A DNA stretch of 34,584 nt from assembly GCA_023430465.1 (NCBI GenBank), contig JAEZAM010000048.1:1-34584 (forward strand), in the 5' to 3' direction. Source of the DNA: Bacteroidota bacterium (GTDB taxonomy: Bacteria > Bacteroidota > Bacteroidia > Chitinophagales > Chitinophagaceae). The notes beneath the pieces are model-generated. The model did not search any database. It saw nothing but the letters and a program-made list of their open reading frames with translations, and had not been told where the DNA came from. Below, piece after piece: positions 8,406 through 15,393 of this stretch. Position 1 is the first letter of the stretch. Every line of letters begins with the position of its first letter. The position numbers and the translations under genes are program-made.

Positions 8406-8831
8406 TTATCGCCGGAAATAGAAGACGTAGGTATGCGCGCCGGAATAGATAAATCCTTTGAATCTGTTGGTGCCGGTAAACTGGATCCGCTCAAAAATCT
8501 CGGTACGTACATCCTGGGTAGTGAAGTTCACCGCGGTAATTTCCAACGTCTTGTTGCCATCATCGTTCACGCCGTACTGGCGACTGATATTCCAGCTTCC
8601 TCCATATACCTCACCGGCATCATTCACATAGCTTAGTGATCCATCCTCCTCAAAAATAAACTGCCCGCTGCGGAAGGGCAGGTTCCCGGTGTTGCCGCCA
8701 ATGCCGCGGCGGTCAACATCCACGAGCCGCCAGGTACCGACTATACGGTCATTGTAATTTTTCAGGAAATCCTTGCTGCAACCGGCAAGTATAAGAAGTG
8801 AAGACAAAAGAGTAAAGTACAGTTTTTTCAT
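8406..8831 (-). CDS. Lipocalin-like lipoprotein
   Basis: A 141-residue protein with a lipoprotein signal: MKKLYFTLLSSLLILAGC, lipobox LAGC with the lipidated Cys at residue 18. The mature part begins with IVGTWRLVDVD, the G-x-W opening of lipocalin-like domains, and alternates short beta strands (GQFIFEEDGSLSYV, GSWNISR, KTLEITAVNF, FKGFIYSGAHTYVFYF). Many Bacteroidota lipoproteins of this size share this pattern; none has a well-established role. It is probably outer-membrane attached. A small acidic gene lies upstream on the same strand with an 84-base gap. The downstream nuclease has its own promoter. Confidence 0.8.
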   Translation of the reverse strand: MKKLYFTLLSSLLILAGCSKDFLKNYNDRIVGTWRLVDVDRRGIGGNTGNLPFRSGQFIFEEDGSLSYVNDAGEVYGGSWNISRQYGVNDDGNKTLEITAVNFTTQDVRTEIFERIQFTGTNRFKGFIYSGAHTYVFYFRR

Positions 8832-8915
8832 ATCACCCGATTTTATACTTCAAGTTTGCACATTTCCGGGTAATGCAGATCGGGGAAAATAAGTTTTAAC
8901 CAAACCTTAGAATGC

Positions 8916-9104
8916 TTAATAGGGCGTTCCATGATCGGGAGGCAATGGCTTGTTTTCTTTTTCATCCTGTACATCCTCAGTTGCAGAGAATGCCCCGCCG
9001 GATCCGTCAGAATACAGCTCTTCACCCGGTGCGGCTTTATCCCCGTCGGCTGGTTTCGCAGGTTTATCTTCATTCGGGAGTGGGGGTTGTCCTTTTTTGT
9101 CCAT
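8916..9104 (-). CDS. Small disordered hydrophilic protein, function unknown
   Basis: A 62-residue protein rich in Pro, Lys, Asp, Glu and Gly, with no hydrophobic segment and no cysteine. It begins MDKKGQPPLPNEDKPAKPAD and ends NKPLPPDHGTPY, with a more patterned middle (GEELYSDGSGGAFSATEDV). The composition is that of a cytosolic unstructured peptide. Overlapping frames on both strands are open here too. This frame is preferred because it has an ATG, an even codon pattern and low-complexity but protein-like content. No family is recognised. Confidence 0.55.
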   Translation of the reverse strand: MDKKGQPPLPNEDKPAKPADGDKAAPGEELYSDGSGGAFSATEDVQDEKENKPLPPDHGTPY

Positions 9105-9203
9105 AGCTGGCTTTATGTTTTTCTATAGAATTGTATGCCAGAAATTAACGTTTCAAAAGCACCCGGCTATCTAAATTTATAGTCTCACCTGAAACGCATT
9201 TAT

Positions 9204-9929
9204 ATGAAATCATATCGTTACCCAATTCTTACTGTCGGTTTCTTTGCCGTTGCTTTACTTCTTGTGTCCGTTGATGCAAGTGCGCAACGCGGCAGGTATC
9301 ATCGCGGTCCGCGCGGCTATTATCGTCCTCACTATGCCCCTTCCCGGATGTATGTCAGCAGCCGGCCGTTCATCTCTGTTCAGTTTGGCGGAAATCCTTA
9401 CCGTTATCAGCATGGATATTTCTACCGTCCTTATGGCTCGGGTTTCAGAGTGGTGATGCCACCCGTTGGTATCCGGATCAGCACCTTGCCTCCCGGCTAT
9501 CGGCGCGTCTATGTAGGGCCGGATCCGTATTATTATTACAACGGGATCTACTATCGCTCTCCTGATCAACGGGAATATGAAGTAGTGGCTCCCCCACTGG
9601 GTGCAACGGTCAATGAACTTCCTCCCGGCGCCAAGGTCGCGGTGATAGATGGCCAGAAATATTATGAACTCGATGGTACTTACTACGAGGAAAGGATCAA
9701 TGATCAGGATGAGCTGGAGTATACCGTTGTTGGCACAGACGGTGTGCTGAACACCGACGGCCTTCCCGAGTATGATGGCCCGCAGGTTGGAGATCGTTTT
9801 GATACGCTGCCACCCGATTCAAAGGCTGTGGTGATTCGTGGCGAAAAACTCTATTCCACACCTTCCGGCTTTTATTATAAAGAAGTGATGGAGGATAATA
9901 AGATCGTTTATGAGATCGTAGGTAAATAA
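9204..9929 (+). CDS. DUF6515 family secreted protein with three tandem repeats
   Basis: A 241-residue protein with a signal peptide ending ...VDASA before QRGRYHRG. An Arg/Tyr/Pro-rich segment (residues 28-80) follows. Then come three copies of a roughly 45-residue unit: PPVGIRISTLPPGYRRVYVG...YYYYNGIYY, PPLGATVNELPPGAKVAVIDGQKYYELDGTYY and GPQVGDRFDTLPPDSKAVVIRGEKLYSTPSGFYY. Each has the form G-x-L-PP-x-(hydrophobic strand)-Y-x-G-x-YY and ends in an acidic stretch plus YEVV/YTVVG/YEIVG. This matches DUF6515 proteins, which are common in Bacteroidota and of unknown function; location is probably periplasmic or outer membrane. TAAATTTA (9172-9179) is a near-consensus -7 box, and a strong terminator follows the stop. 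Confidence 0.87.
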   Translation: MKSYRYPILTVGFFAVALLLVSVDASAQRGRYHRGPRGYYRPHYAPSRMYVSSRPFISVQFGGNPYRYQHGYFYRPYGSGFRVVMPPVGIRISTLPPGYRRVYVGPDPYYYYNGIYYRSPDQREYEVVAPPLGATVNELPPGAKVAVIDGQKYYELDGTYYEERINDQDELEYTVVGTDGVLNTDGLPEYDGPQVGDRFDTLPPDSKAVVIRGEKLYSTPSGFYYKEVMEDNKIVYEIVGK

Positions 9930-9949
9930 TTTTCCCTCTTTTGAGAGCC

Positions 9950-9990
9950 CGGTGCCTTGTGTGTTTGAGACCCGCAAGGCACCGTTTTTT
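9950..9990 (+). terminator. Rho-independent terminator after the DUF6515 gene
   Basis: Perfect 10-bp stem: CGGTGCCTTG (9950-9959) with CAAGGCACCG (9975-9984), a 15-base loop, then six Ts (9985-9990). It begins about 20 bases after the stop at 9929. Confidence 0.9.
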
Positions 9991-10056
9991 ATATCTGAAC
10001 AATTTACTTTCGCAGGTGAGGCTTTATGTATATTATTGTAGCAATAATTTTAATCC

Positions 10057-10962
10057 TTGCACCGGTTTTCAAGGCTCCTCATATTCGTTATTCTGTTTGC
10101 CGCCAGTAAACCTGTGTGGGCAAGGCCGCGCAATCCCTTCCCGGACACGCTTGTCGTCAGTTCCGGTTCAGAAGCGCTGGCTTTCCTCGATAGCGTCGGC
10201 AACCTGGCTAAAAGTCCCCATTGGCCCAATGTGGACCCTGCGCTGTTCCTTGATAATCTTCGCACGTTTGCCACTTCACCGCTTCGTTTTTATGAAGGCA
10301 AATCAACCAATTTCTGCGCCTATTCAGCTATCACATATATTCCGCTGAATTATGATCCGCTCGGGTTCTCGCGTTTTATGGTCACGCTTTACAAAACGGG
10401 CAAGGCCAGGATGGGGAAAGTAAATTTCCGACCCAGCAAAGCAGTTCGCGAAGAAGCCGGCCTGTTGAAATACAAAGGTGCCCTGGATATCAGCCCGGCC
10501 GGGCAAGTCTGGTTCCTTTCACTGGCCGACAGGTTCAAGGGATACCTGAATATATTCAACCGTCACTTCGACAAAGGAGATGAGAATACGCTATGGGCCT
10601 CCACGAACTTTGCCAAATTCAACAGGATGGTTCGCCGGTTGTTTCCGCTGAAGGTAAAAGCCCGTGGCTCCGACCTGATCCGCCCATGGATCGGAAACCT
10701 GTACAATTTTCTGCACGAACGCAATGCAAAGGGACCTGTGTTCCTGTACCTGAATAACCGGCTGCTTTATAAGAAAAAGCATGTAGCCACTCGATTCGGC
10801 ATCCCCACGCATTTCGTATTGCTGCTCGATATTTATAAGTCGGAAAATGGCCTCGTCAACATCGTGTATTGGGATTATGGTCGCAAGACGTTGCAGCAGG
10901 TGGAGCCGCGGCTGTTGCGAAAAATTATTTTTGGTATAAGCTGGTTTGAAGAAAGAAAATGA
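10057..10962 (+). CDS. Secreted protein with Cys-His-Asp (papain/C39-like?) arrangement, TTG start
   Basis: A 301-residue protein that must start at TTG: an in-frame TAA sits at 10051-10053, and no ATG precedes the signal peptide (MHRFSRLLIFVILFAASKPVWA). The mature protein has an early cysteine at the head of a helix (STNFCAYSAITYIPLNY, C87). Far downstream it has a histidine starting a beta strand (IPTHFVLLLDIY, H252), then an aspartate in a further strand (VNIVYWDYG, D273). That order and these secondary-structure contexts are those of papain-fold cysteine peptidases or transferases such as C39- or NlpC-like enzymes. No named family was recognised, so the function is an inference. Its TGA overlaps the ATG of the following lipoprotein gene, so the two products are probably made together and may act together. 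Confidence 0.75.
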   Translation: MHRFSRLLIFVILFAASKPVWARPRNPFPDTLVVSSGSEALAFLDSVGNLAKSPHWPNVDPALFLDNLRTFATSPLRFYEGKSTNFCAYSAITYIPLNYDPLGFSRFMVTLYKTGKARMGKVNFRPSKAVREEAGLLKYKGALDISPAGQVWFLSLADRFKGYLNIFNRHFDKGDENTLWASTNFAKFNRMVRRLFPLKVKARGSDLIRPWIGNLYNFLHERNAKGPVFLYLNNRLLYKKKHVATRFGIPTHFVLLLDIYKSENGLVNIVYWDYGRKTLQQVEPRLLRKIIFGISWFEERK

Positions 10963-11567
10963 TGCGTGTTGCAAACCATATCATCCCTTTCCTGTGCGTG
11001 GCAGTGATAGCGACTTCCTGCAGCTATTCTAAAAAGTTCACGCAGACCTATTACCAGGAAAACGAGGCCCTGCTCCAGTCCATACAGCAGCGATATAAAA
11101 AATTGTACGATAAACATCCTTTTGCACTGGAGATAAAGGACAGGAACAGGCAGCGCATCGGGCTGGAGATCATTACAGACAGCATCAAGTATATCTATAG
11201 TTTCGATGAACGCAGAGGTAACTTAAAGGATACATTGCGGAAATTCAGGTTTGATGAGAAAGCGGTGTCGGAGCTGATCAATGATATGCAAAAAGCGCAT
11301 TGCACCTGGATTACCAATCTCGATTATTATGAAAAAGGCGAGAAGAAATACCTCGTTTTCCTGTCGGTCCGCCACAAAAAGCTGGAAGCCTTCCTGAAGC
11401 CTGAAAAATATTTTACCCTTGCATTCTTCGATCGACCCCAGCCATTTGACGAAAAACAACGTCTTTTGGACCGGCAGGACAAAAAAACACTTAGGCGGAT
11501 CAATGGGGGCATTTTCCGCAAAATTAACAGTACAGTCTGTTATGCCATTGCGGCCAGTTTCCGTTGA
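10959..11567 (+). CDS. Lipoprotein of unknown function, coupled to upstream gene
   Basis: A 202-residue protein with a lipoprotein-type N-terminus: a hydrophobic stretch (NHIIPFLCVAVIATSC) with the lipidated Cys at residue 21. The mature part is charged and largely helical at first (QENEALLQSIQQRYKKLYDKHPF), then alternates strands and helices. No family was recognised. The start overlaps the stop of the putative Cys-His-Asp protein gene by ATGA, indicating translational coupling. Two start codons are in tandem (ATGATG), and either could be used. No T-run terminator follows; a small antisense frame overlaps its 3' end. Confidence 0.78.
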   Translation: MMRVANHIIPFLCVAVIATSCSYSKKFTQTYYQENEALLQSIQQRYKKLYDKHPFALEIKDRNRQRIGLEIITDSIKYIYSFDERRGNLKDTLRKFRFDEKAVSELINDMQKAHCTWITNLDYYEKGEKKYLVFLSVRHKKLEAFLKPEKYFTLAFFDRPQPFDEKQRLLDRQDKKTLRRINGGIFRKINSTVCYAIAASFR

Positions 11568-11647
11568 TCGTTTTGCAGTTGTCTTTCGATAAAACCCTTA
11601 TAGCCTGTAAGGGCAACAGCCACTCCGGGTAGCTCAGCATAGGACAT
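11540..11647 (-). CDS. Possible 35-residue protein, uncertain
   Basis: A minus-strand ATG-started frame encoding a 35-residue peptide beginning MSYAELPGVAVALTG and ending with QNDQRKLAAMA. The composition looks protein-like (mixed hydrophobic then basic), and a TTG precedes the ATG. The frame overlaps the last 28 bases of the lipoprotein gene antisense. There is no exact -7 box, and no family is recognised. It could be chance. Confidence 0.22.
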   Translation of the reverse strand: MSYAELPGVAVALTGYKGFIERQLQNDQRKLAAMA

Positions 11648-11741
11648 CAAATAAGTTGGGCCAATTATTTCTATATCTGATTTGTTTTCGTTATTTCGTA
11701 TTCATATCGGTCTTATAAAAAGCCCGGTATAATCCAACCTT

Positions 11742-12191
11742 ATGAGAGAGATCTTGCAAAGCACAGCAGGTGCTCAACTGCGAACAGCCATCAGTCTTAA
11801 CGCACTCATGTGCGATATCTGCGCGACGTACATGCTGACGGCAAAACGTACGGATACGATGCTGATCAATGTCATCCCGGGTGAATTGTGCATCAACTGG
11901 GACCTGGCGGTGATCCGGCCTGTACTGGCGGAGGTTTTTGGAGCTGTGGTAAGCAATGCCCGCAATGGTTTGATCCATGTAAGTGCCGAGCGTTTCCGTG
12001 ATACCATTTACCTGCAGATCCAGGAGCGCAATACGCAAAATGGCTATGCCCTGGCTTCCAGCCTTAAAGCGCTCGAGCCGCTTGCCGCCCTGGTGGAAGG
12101 CTACCTGGCAGTCAAAGGTCAACAGTCCCTGGTTACAACAATCACGTTCAGTTTCCCCGTGGCAGCCCCCGGGCCTTCGTATTTATGCTGA
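11742..12191 (+). CDS. Short GHKL/HATPase-like protein, degenerate
   Basis: A 149-residue protein with no signal peptide. The middle resembles the start of a histidine-kinase ATPase domain: an acidic strand (ELCINWDLAVIRPVLAEVFGAVVSNARNG, residues 48-76) gives the helix and Asn (N72/N75) of an N box. Next come paired strands (LIHVSAERFRDTIYLQIQERN), and near the end the last strand (QSLVTTITFSFP, 128-139) is that of HATPase_c. The DxGxG (G1) and GxG (G2) ATP-lid motifs are absent, and there is no phospho-accepting His box. It is therefore either a degenerate, non-ATP-binding GHKL protein, perhaps a partner or inhibitor of a kinase, or an unrelated fold with chance similarity. It is monocistronic and followed by a terminator. 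Confidence 0.6.
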   Translation: MREILQSTAGAQLRTAISLNALMCDICATYMLTAKRTDTMLINVIPGELCINWDLAVIRPVLAEVFGAVVSNARNGLIHVSAERFRDTIYLQIQERNTQNGYALASSLKALEPLAALVEGYLAVKGQQSLVTTITFSFPVAAPGPSYLC

Positions 12192-12218
12192 ACACATAAT
12201 AATATAAGATATGATCTC

Positions 12219-12240
12219 GCCCCGCTTGCGGGGCTTTTTT
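12219..12240 (+). terminator. Rho-independent terminator
   Basis: GCCCCG (12219-12224), loop CTTG, CGGGGC (12229-12234), then six Ts (12235-12240). It lies 27 bases after the stop of the GHKL-like gene. Confidence 0.9.
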
Positions 12241-12639
12241 GTGCCTGTAAGTTGAGGTTGAGGTTGAGGTTAAGGTTAAGGTCAACGTTGAGACTGCGGG
12301 TAATTTTACGATTTCAGCCGATAGGGCCACTTACGGTGGATTTTCCTCCGCCTCACCCCGAAATGAACGGTGTCATCTTCACGAACCTACTATGTAAAAA
12401 TACGGAGATTTTCGCGCAAAGGCGATGTGGTTGTATAGACAACTATTTTTGAAAATAATGGTTACCACCTATTGGTTTTCAGGGAAGTTGGTGGAGATAT
12501 AATTTTTATTAATCTAAAATTTATTTGAAATCAATCGTTTAATTTTTCCTGTGGTTTTCCCGAAAATACTTCGGAAAATACTATAAATCACTGCGGTTTT
12601 TACCTTTCTTTGTTGTGTCATTAAGACACCATCTGTATC
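12241..12639. other. Intergenic region with a GTTGAGG/GGTTAAGG array and AT-rich leader
   Basis: No gene is visible. At 12249-12292 an array of six-base units (GTTGAG / GTTAAG) reads GTTGAGGTTGAGGTT... and decays to GTCAACGTTGAG. It is the reverse complement of the AACCTCAACCTTAACC arrays at about 27750-27776 and 27897-27932. The remainder (12300-12600) turns AT-rich towards the T9SS cargo gene. TACCTTTC at 12601-12608 is a one-mismatch -7 box about 30 bases upstream of its ATG. Confidence 0.65.
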
Positions 12640-13626
12640 ATGAAAACAACCAAATTAACCCGCATCGCCCTTTTTGTCGTATTCGTCCTCCTCAGTTTTG
12701 TCGCTCAAAGCCAGGTTAGTATCCAATCTAACACCGGATATAGCGTAGTAATCAATGTAGAGCCAAAATCAATCGAAGTTGCCTCCACCAACTGCCAGTG
12801 GGGTTATAACTATACAGTCAAGATGCACTACCAGGTAAAGTTTTACGGGAACAACATTCCTTCGTCCTTATATACGCTGCAGGGAACACTCGGTTGCGGA
12901 TCAAACAGCCAGTTTTTCGATCTGCCAAACGCACAGGGTGCCGGCATGGTTTATACTGCCAATAGCTGGACGAGCATGACCAACTGCGCGGTAGCCACTC
13001 CGGCCAGCCTGGGTTGTAACCTGATCAATATCGAGATCGAGGCACCAGGCATCAGCCACCGGACTGTTACATTCGCTGCTCAGTCGGTGCTTTCTGTGGA
13101 ACTCGTCGATTTCTCCGCAATCGTAAAAAATAACACAGTAGACCTGAAATGGGAAACTGCTTCTGAATCAAACAACGATTTTTATACCATCGAGCGTTCA
13201 GCAAACGCAACAGAATGGACAGCGGTTGCCACGGTGAAAGGTGCCGGAACCACTACTGCTACCAACAGATATGCGACTACAGACGCCAGCCCATTGAGTG
13301 GTACATCCTACTACAGGCTGAAACAAACCGATCGCGACGGTGCTTCCAGCTACTCTACTGTAAAGACTGTAAAAATCGCCGCAAATTCGTCTTCTTTATC
13401 AGTATATCCTGTGCCCAACGCAGGAAACGAGATTACGATCAACGGCCTGACTGATGCCACTAATCAAAATCTGCAACTCGTAAATGCAGCAGGTAATGTT
13501 GTTTACTCAACAGCACTGAAAAATGCAAAGGTGACCTTACCATCGATAGCCGTGGGTGTCTACTATATCCGCATCCAGCATAAAGTAACGGGTGAGACCA
13601 ACTCACTGCGTTATGTGAAAATATAA
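12640..13626 (+). CDS. Secreted protein with T9SS type A sorting domain
   Basis: A 328-residue protein with a signal peptide (...FVVFVLLSFVAQSQ). The N-terminal part (residues 26-145) is a beta-rich, cysteine-containing region with no recognised family. It is followed by the fibronectin-like module common in Bacteroidota cargo (VELVDFSAIVKNNTVDLKWETASESNNDFYTIERS, then SYYRLKQTDRDG). The C-terminal 75 residues (SLSVYPVPNAGNEITINGL...GVYYIRIQ...RYVKI) are the type A T9SS sorting domain, cleaved after export. The product should be surface-attached or released; its ligand or substrate is unknown. The gene stands alone with a strong terminator after it. Confidence 0.9.
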   Translation: MKTTKLTRIALFVVFVLLSFVAQSQVSIQSNTGYSVVINVEPKSIEVASTNCQWGYNYTVKMHYQVKFYGNNIPSSLYTLQGTLGCGSNSQFFDLPNAQGAGMVYTANSWTSMTNCAVATPASLGCNLINIEIEAPGISHRTVTFAAQSVLSVELVDFSAIVKNNTVDLKWETASESNNDFYTIERSANATEWTAVATVKGAGTTTATNRYATTDASPLSGTSYYRLKQTDRDGASSYSTVKTVKIAANSSSLSVYPVPNAGNEITINGLTDATNQNLQLVNAAGNVVYSTALKNAKVTLPSIAVGVYYIRIQHKVTGETNSLRYVKI

Positions 13627-13643
13627 CTGCAGGAAAAAAGTGA

Positions 13644-13674
13644 AAGCCGGCGCTCTGAGTGCCGGCTTTTTTTT
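13644..13674. terminator. Bidirectional terminator between convergent genes
   Basis: Stem AAGCCGGC (13644-13651) with GCCGGCTT (13661-13668), a nine-base loop, then a T run to 13674. A run of As sits just upstream at about 13634-13639, so the hairpin can also end the minus-strand transcript of the META-domain gene, whose stop is at 13677. Confidence 0.88.
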
Positions 13675-13676
13675 GG

Positions 13677-14087
13677 TTATTTCGCGGTAAGGACGATCAC
13701 GGTTTTGCTGCCATCTTTCAACCGAAGCTGGGTGCCATCGGTTTCATACCGGTCCACATCGCGCATTACTTCAAGCAGCGTATTTTCAAAAGCAATATCC
13801 GGGCAGCTCATTTTAGTGGTCGCAACATCGACGAATTTGATGCGGCTGCGGGTTTCCAGCGTGTAACTGCCATTCATCTGATTGCAGCCGGCATTGCCGG
13901 AGATCTTTTTATCGGCCGTGGAGAAACGAAGAAATGCATCTTTTCTGTTGCCGCTCTGTTGTACAGGAACACCTTTTAATTCTGTAACTACCCATCTGTC
14001 ACGCCCCCAGGAATTATCCGGGGAAAGTTTTGGACTACATCCAGCCAACAGGCCGGTTATCGCCACTGCAAGCGTTAATCTTATCAT
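13677..14087 (-). CDS. META-domain (HslJ-like) lipoprotein
   Basis: A 136-residue protein with a lipoprotein signal (MIRLTLAVAITGLLAGC, lipobox LAGC). A META/DUF306 domain follows: WVVTELKGVPV at the start, a strand with LRFSTADKKISGNAGCNQMNGSYTLE (the GxxGCNxxxGxY signature), then a block with TKMSCPD and a C-terminal strand pair (LRLKDGSKTVIVLTA). HslJ-like proteins are associated with heat-shock and novobiocin-resistance phenotypes in Enterobacteria; in Bacteroidota the role is not established. It is probably anchored to the outer or inner membrane. Convergent with the T9SS cargo gene and sharing its terminator. Confidence 0.9.
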   Translation of the reverse strand: MIRLTLAVAITGLLAGCSPKLSPDNSWGRDRWVVTELKGVPVQQSGNRKDAFLRFSTADKKISGNAGCNQMNGSYTLETRSRIKFVDVATTKMSCPDIAFENTLLEVMRDVDRYETDGTQLRLKDGSKTVIVLTAK

Positions 14088-14140
14088 GGTTTAGTGTTTT
14101 ATAGGGGAATGCAAAAACCTTGCTAAGCGTTCACAGATCT

Positions 14141-14160
14141 GCTTCTGTGTCTTTGCGTAA
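14141..14160. repeat. CTTTGCG-type repeat fragment
   Basis: A short stretch containing TGTGTCTTTGCGTAA lies just downstream of the PrsW-GNAT stop. It resembles the CTTTGCGGCTTTGCG element at 17747-17781. At this length the match could be chance. Confidence 0.3.
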
Positions 14161-14161
14161 A

Positions 14162-15367
14162 TCAGACCAGCAGCGATTTTTCCATGATGAAATCATTCAT
14201 GAAATACCCCTGCCCGATATCAATGTCCTCTTCTCCCACTACCGTAAAGCCCATTCTTTCATAGAAAACTTTGGCAGGGTTATGCCGGTTAACATTGAGA
14301 CGTAATTGCCGGCCACCTCTTGTACGGATGGCATTGATCAGTGACCCGATCAGGTATTTTCCCATACCCTTGCCCTGCATATCAGGTAGCACATATAACT
14401 TGTGCAGTTTGTACACACCCGGCTCCACCACACCCACAGAAGCAAAGCCGACCGGAAGTGCACCGTCATAGGCAATCACGAATTCCTGTTCACCCATTTG
14501 CCGCATCAGCGACTCTTCACTGTAAAACAGGTCCAGCATATACCGCAGTTGAGCGGCGCTGAGAATGGCTCCGTAAGCAGCAGGCCAGGTGCGCTCACTC
14601 AGGTCCCTGATCAGCGAAACATCGGCTGGTTTTGCTTTCCGGATACTGAAACTTTCCTCAGGTCGATGTGTGCGCTGGGATAACTGGCGATGCAGCCCGA
14701 TGTGTTTGCGACTGAAACGAATGGCGAAGAAAAAGGCTACGATAGCGCCGGATAGCATCAGTGTGTCTGATACGTATGGCTGTAAAGTGGGCGACTGGTC
14801 CAGGAAAAGGAACCAGTCATACGCGCCGTGAAAGATCACGGCCGCCGCGATTCCGGTGATAAGCAGGGTGATCCTTCGGGCAGGATCAAATTTGGCCTTG
14901 CCGACATGATATCCCATCATCACCCCAAAGCTGGCGTGTGCAGGTACGGCAAGAAACATCCGTTGTATAGCTACCTGGTATCCGGCCTGTACCTGTTCAT
15001 ACTGGATGATGTAATATAAATTCTCAAGCGTGGCAAAACCCATGCTCGTGACAACCGCATAAACAATTCCGTCAAGCGGCTCATCAAACGATTTGCGGTT
15101 GAATGCATAACCACGGACCACCGCATATTTACAAAGTTCCTCTGTGAGTGCTACCACCAGGAAAGCTCTTACCGCAATGCCGGCAACGGAAGTGCCTGTG
15201 AGTGGCATCAACGCCGACTCGATGTATGCAGCCGGGTAGACAGTCAATGCACCAAGCACAAAACAAAGCAGGAGGTTTCGTTTGGGCTCACGGTTATAGG
15301 CATCCCGGTGAAAAATGTAGAGGCAGATAGCCAGGCCCGGCGCAATGGCCAGTGCAATCAACTGCAT
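14162..15367 (-). CDS. PrsW-family intramembrane metalloprotease fused to GNAT acetyltransferase
   Basis: A 401-residue protein in two parts. Residues 1-220 are a multi-pass PrsW/CPBP-type intramembrane protease with its key motifs: TEELCKY (E76, E77, K80), FATLENLYY (E115, N116), PAHASFGVMMGYH (H144) and IFHGAYDW (H180, D184). After a short linker, residues 240-401 form a GNAT domain. It has IRKAKPADVSLIRDLS at the start, the acetyl-CoA loop QGKGMG (331-336) after the LHKLYVLPD strand, and LNVNRHNPAKVFYERMGF at the end. Canonical PrsW cleaves an anti-sigma factor in Bacillus; GNATs acetylate small molecules or proteins. No frame break or internal start suggests two separate genes. Last gene of a run with the two upstream genes (26-base gap). 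Activity and target are unknown. Confidence 0.9.
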   Translation of the reverse strand: MQLIALAIAPGLAICLYIFHRDAYNREPKRNLLLCFVLGALTVYPAAYIESALMPLTGTSVAGIAVRAFLVVALTEELCKYAVVRGYAFNRKSFDEPLDGIVYAVVTSMGFATLENLYYIIQYEQVQAGYQVAIQRMFLAVPAHASFGVMMGYHVGKAKFDPARRITLLITGIAAAVIFHGAYDWFLFLDQSPTLQPYVSDTLMLSGAIVAFFFAIRFSRKHIGLHRQLSQRTHRPEESFSIRKAKPADVSLIRDLSERTWPAAYGAILSAAQLRYMLDLFYSEESLMRQMGEQEFVIAYDGALPVGFASVGVVEPGVYKLHKLYVLPDMQGKGMGKYLIGSLINAIRTRGGRQLRLNVNRHNPAKVFYERMGFTVVGEEDIDIGQGYFMNDFIMEKSLLV

Positions 15368-15393
15368 AGGAGTGAGGGTGTTTTAGAAAATGA

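Noticed and set aside
11620..11660. GGGTAGCTCAG resembling the 5' part of a tRNA
   Set aside because: No D-stem partner, no anticodon stem and no TTCGA T-loop follow within tRNA distance.
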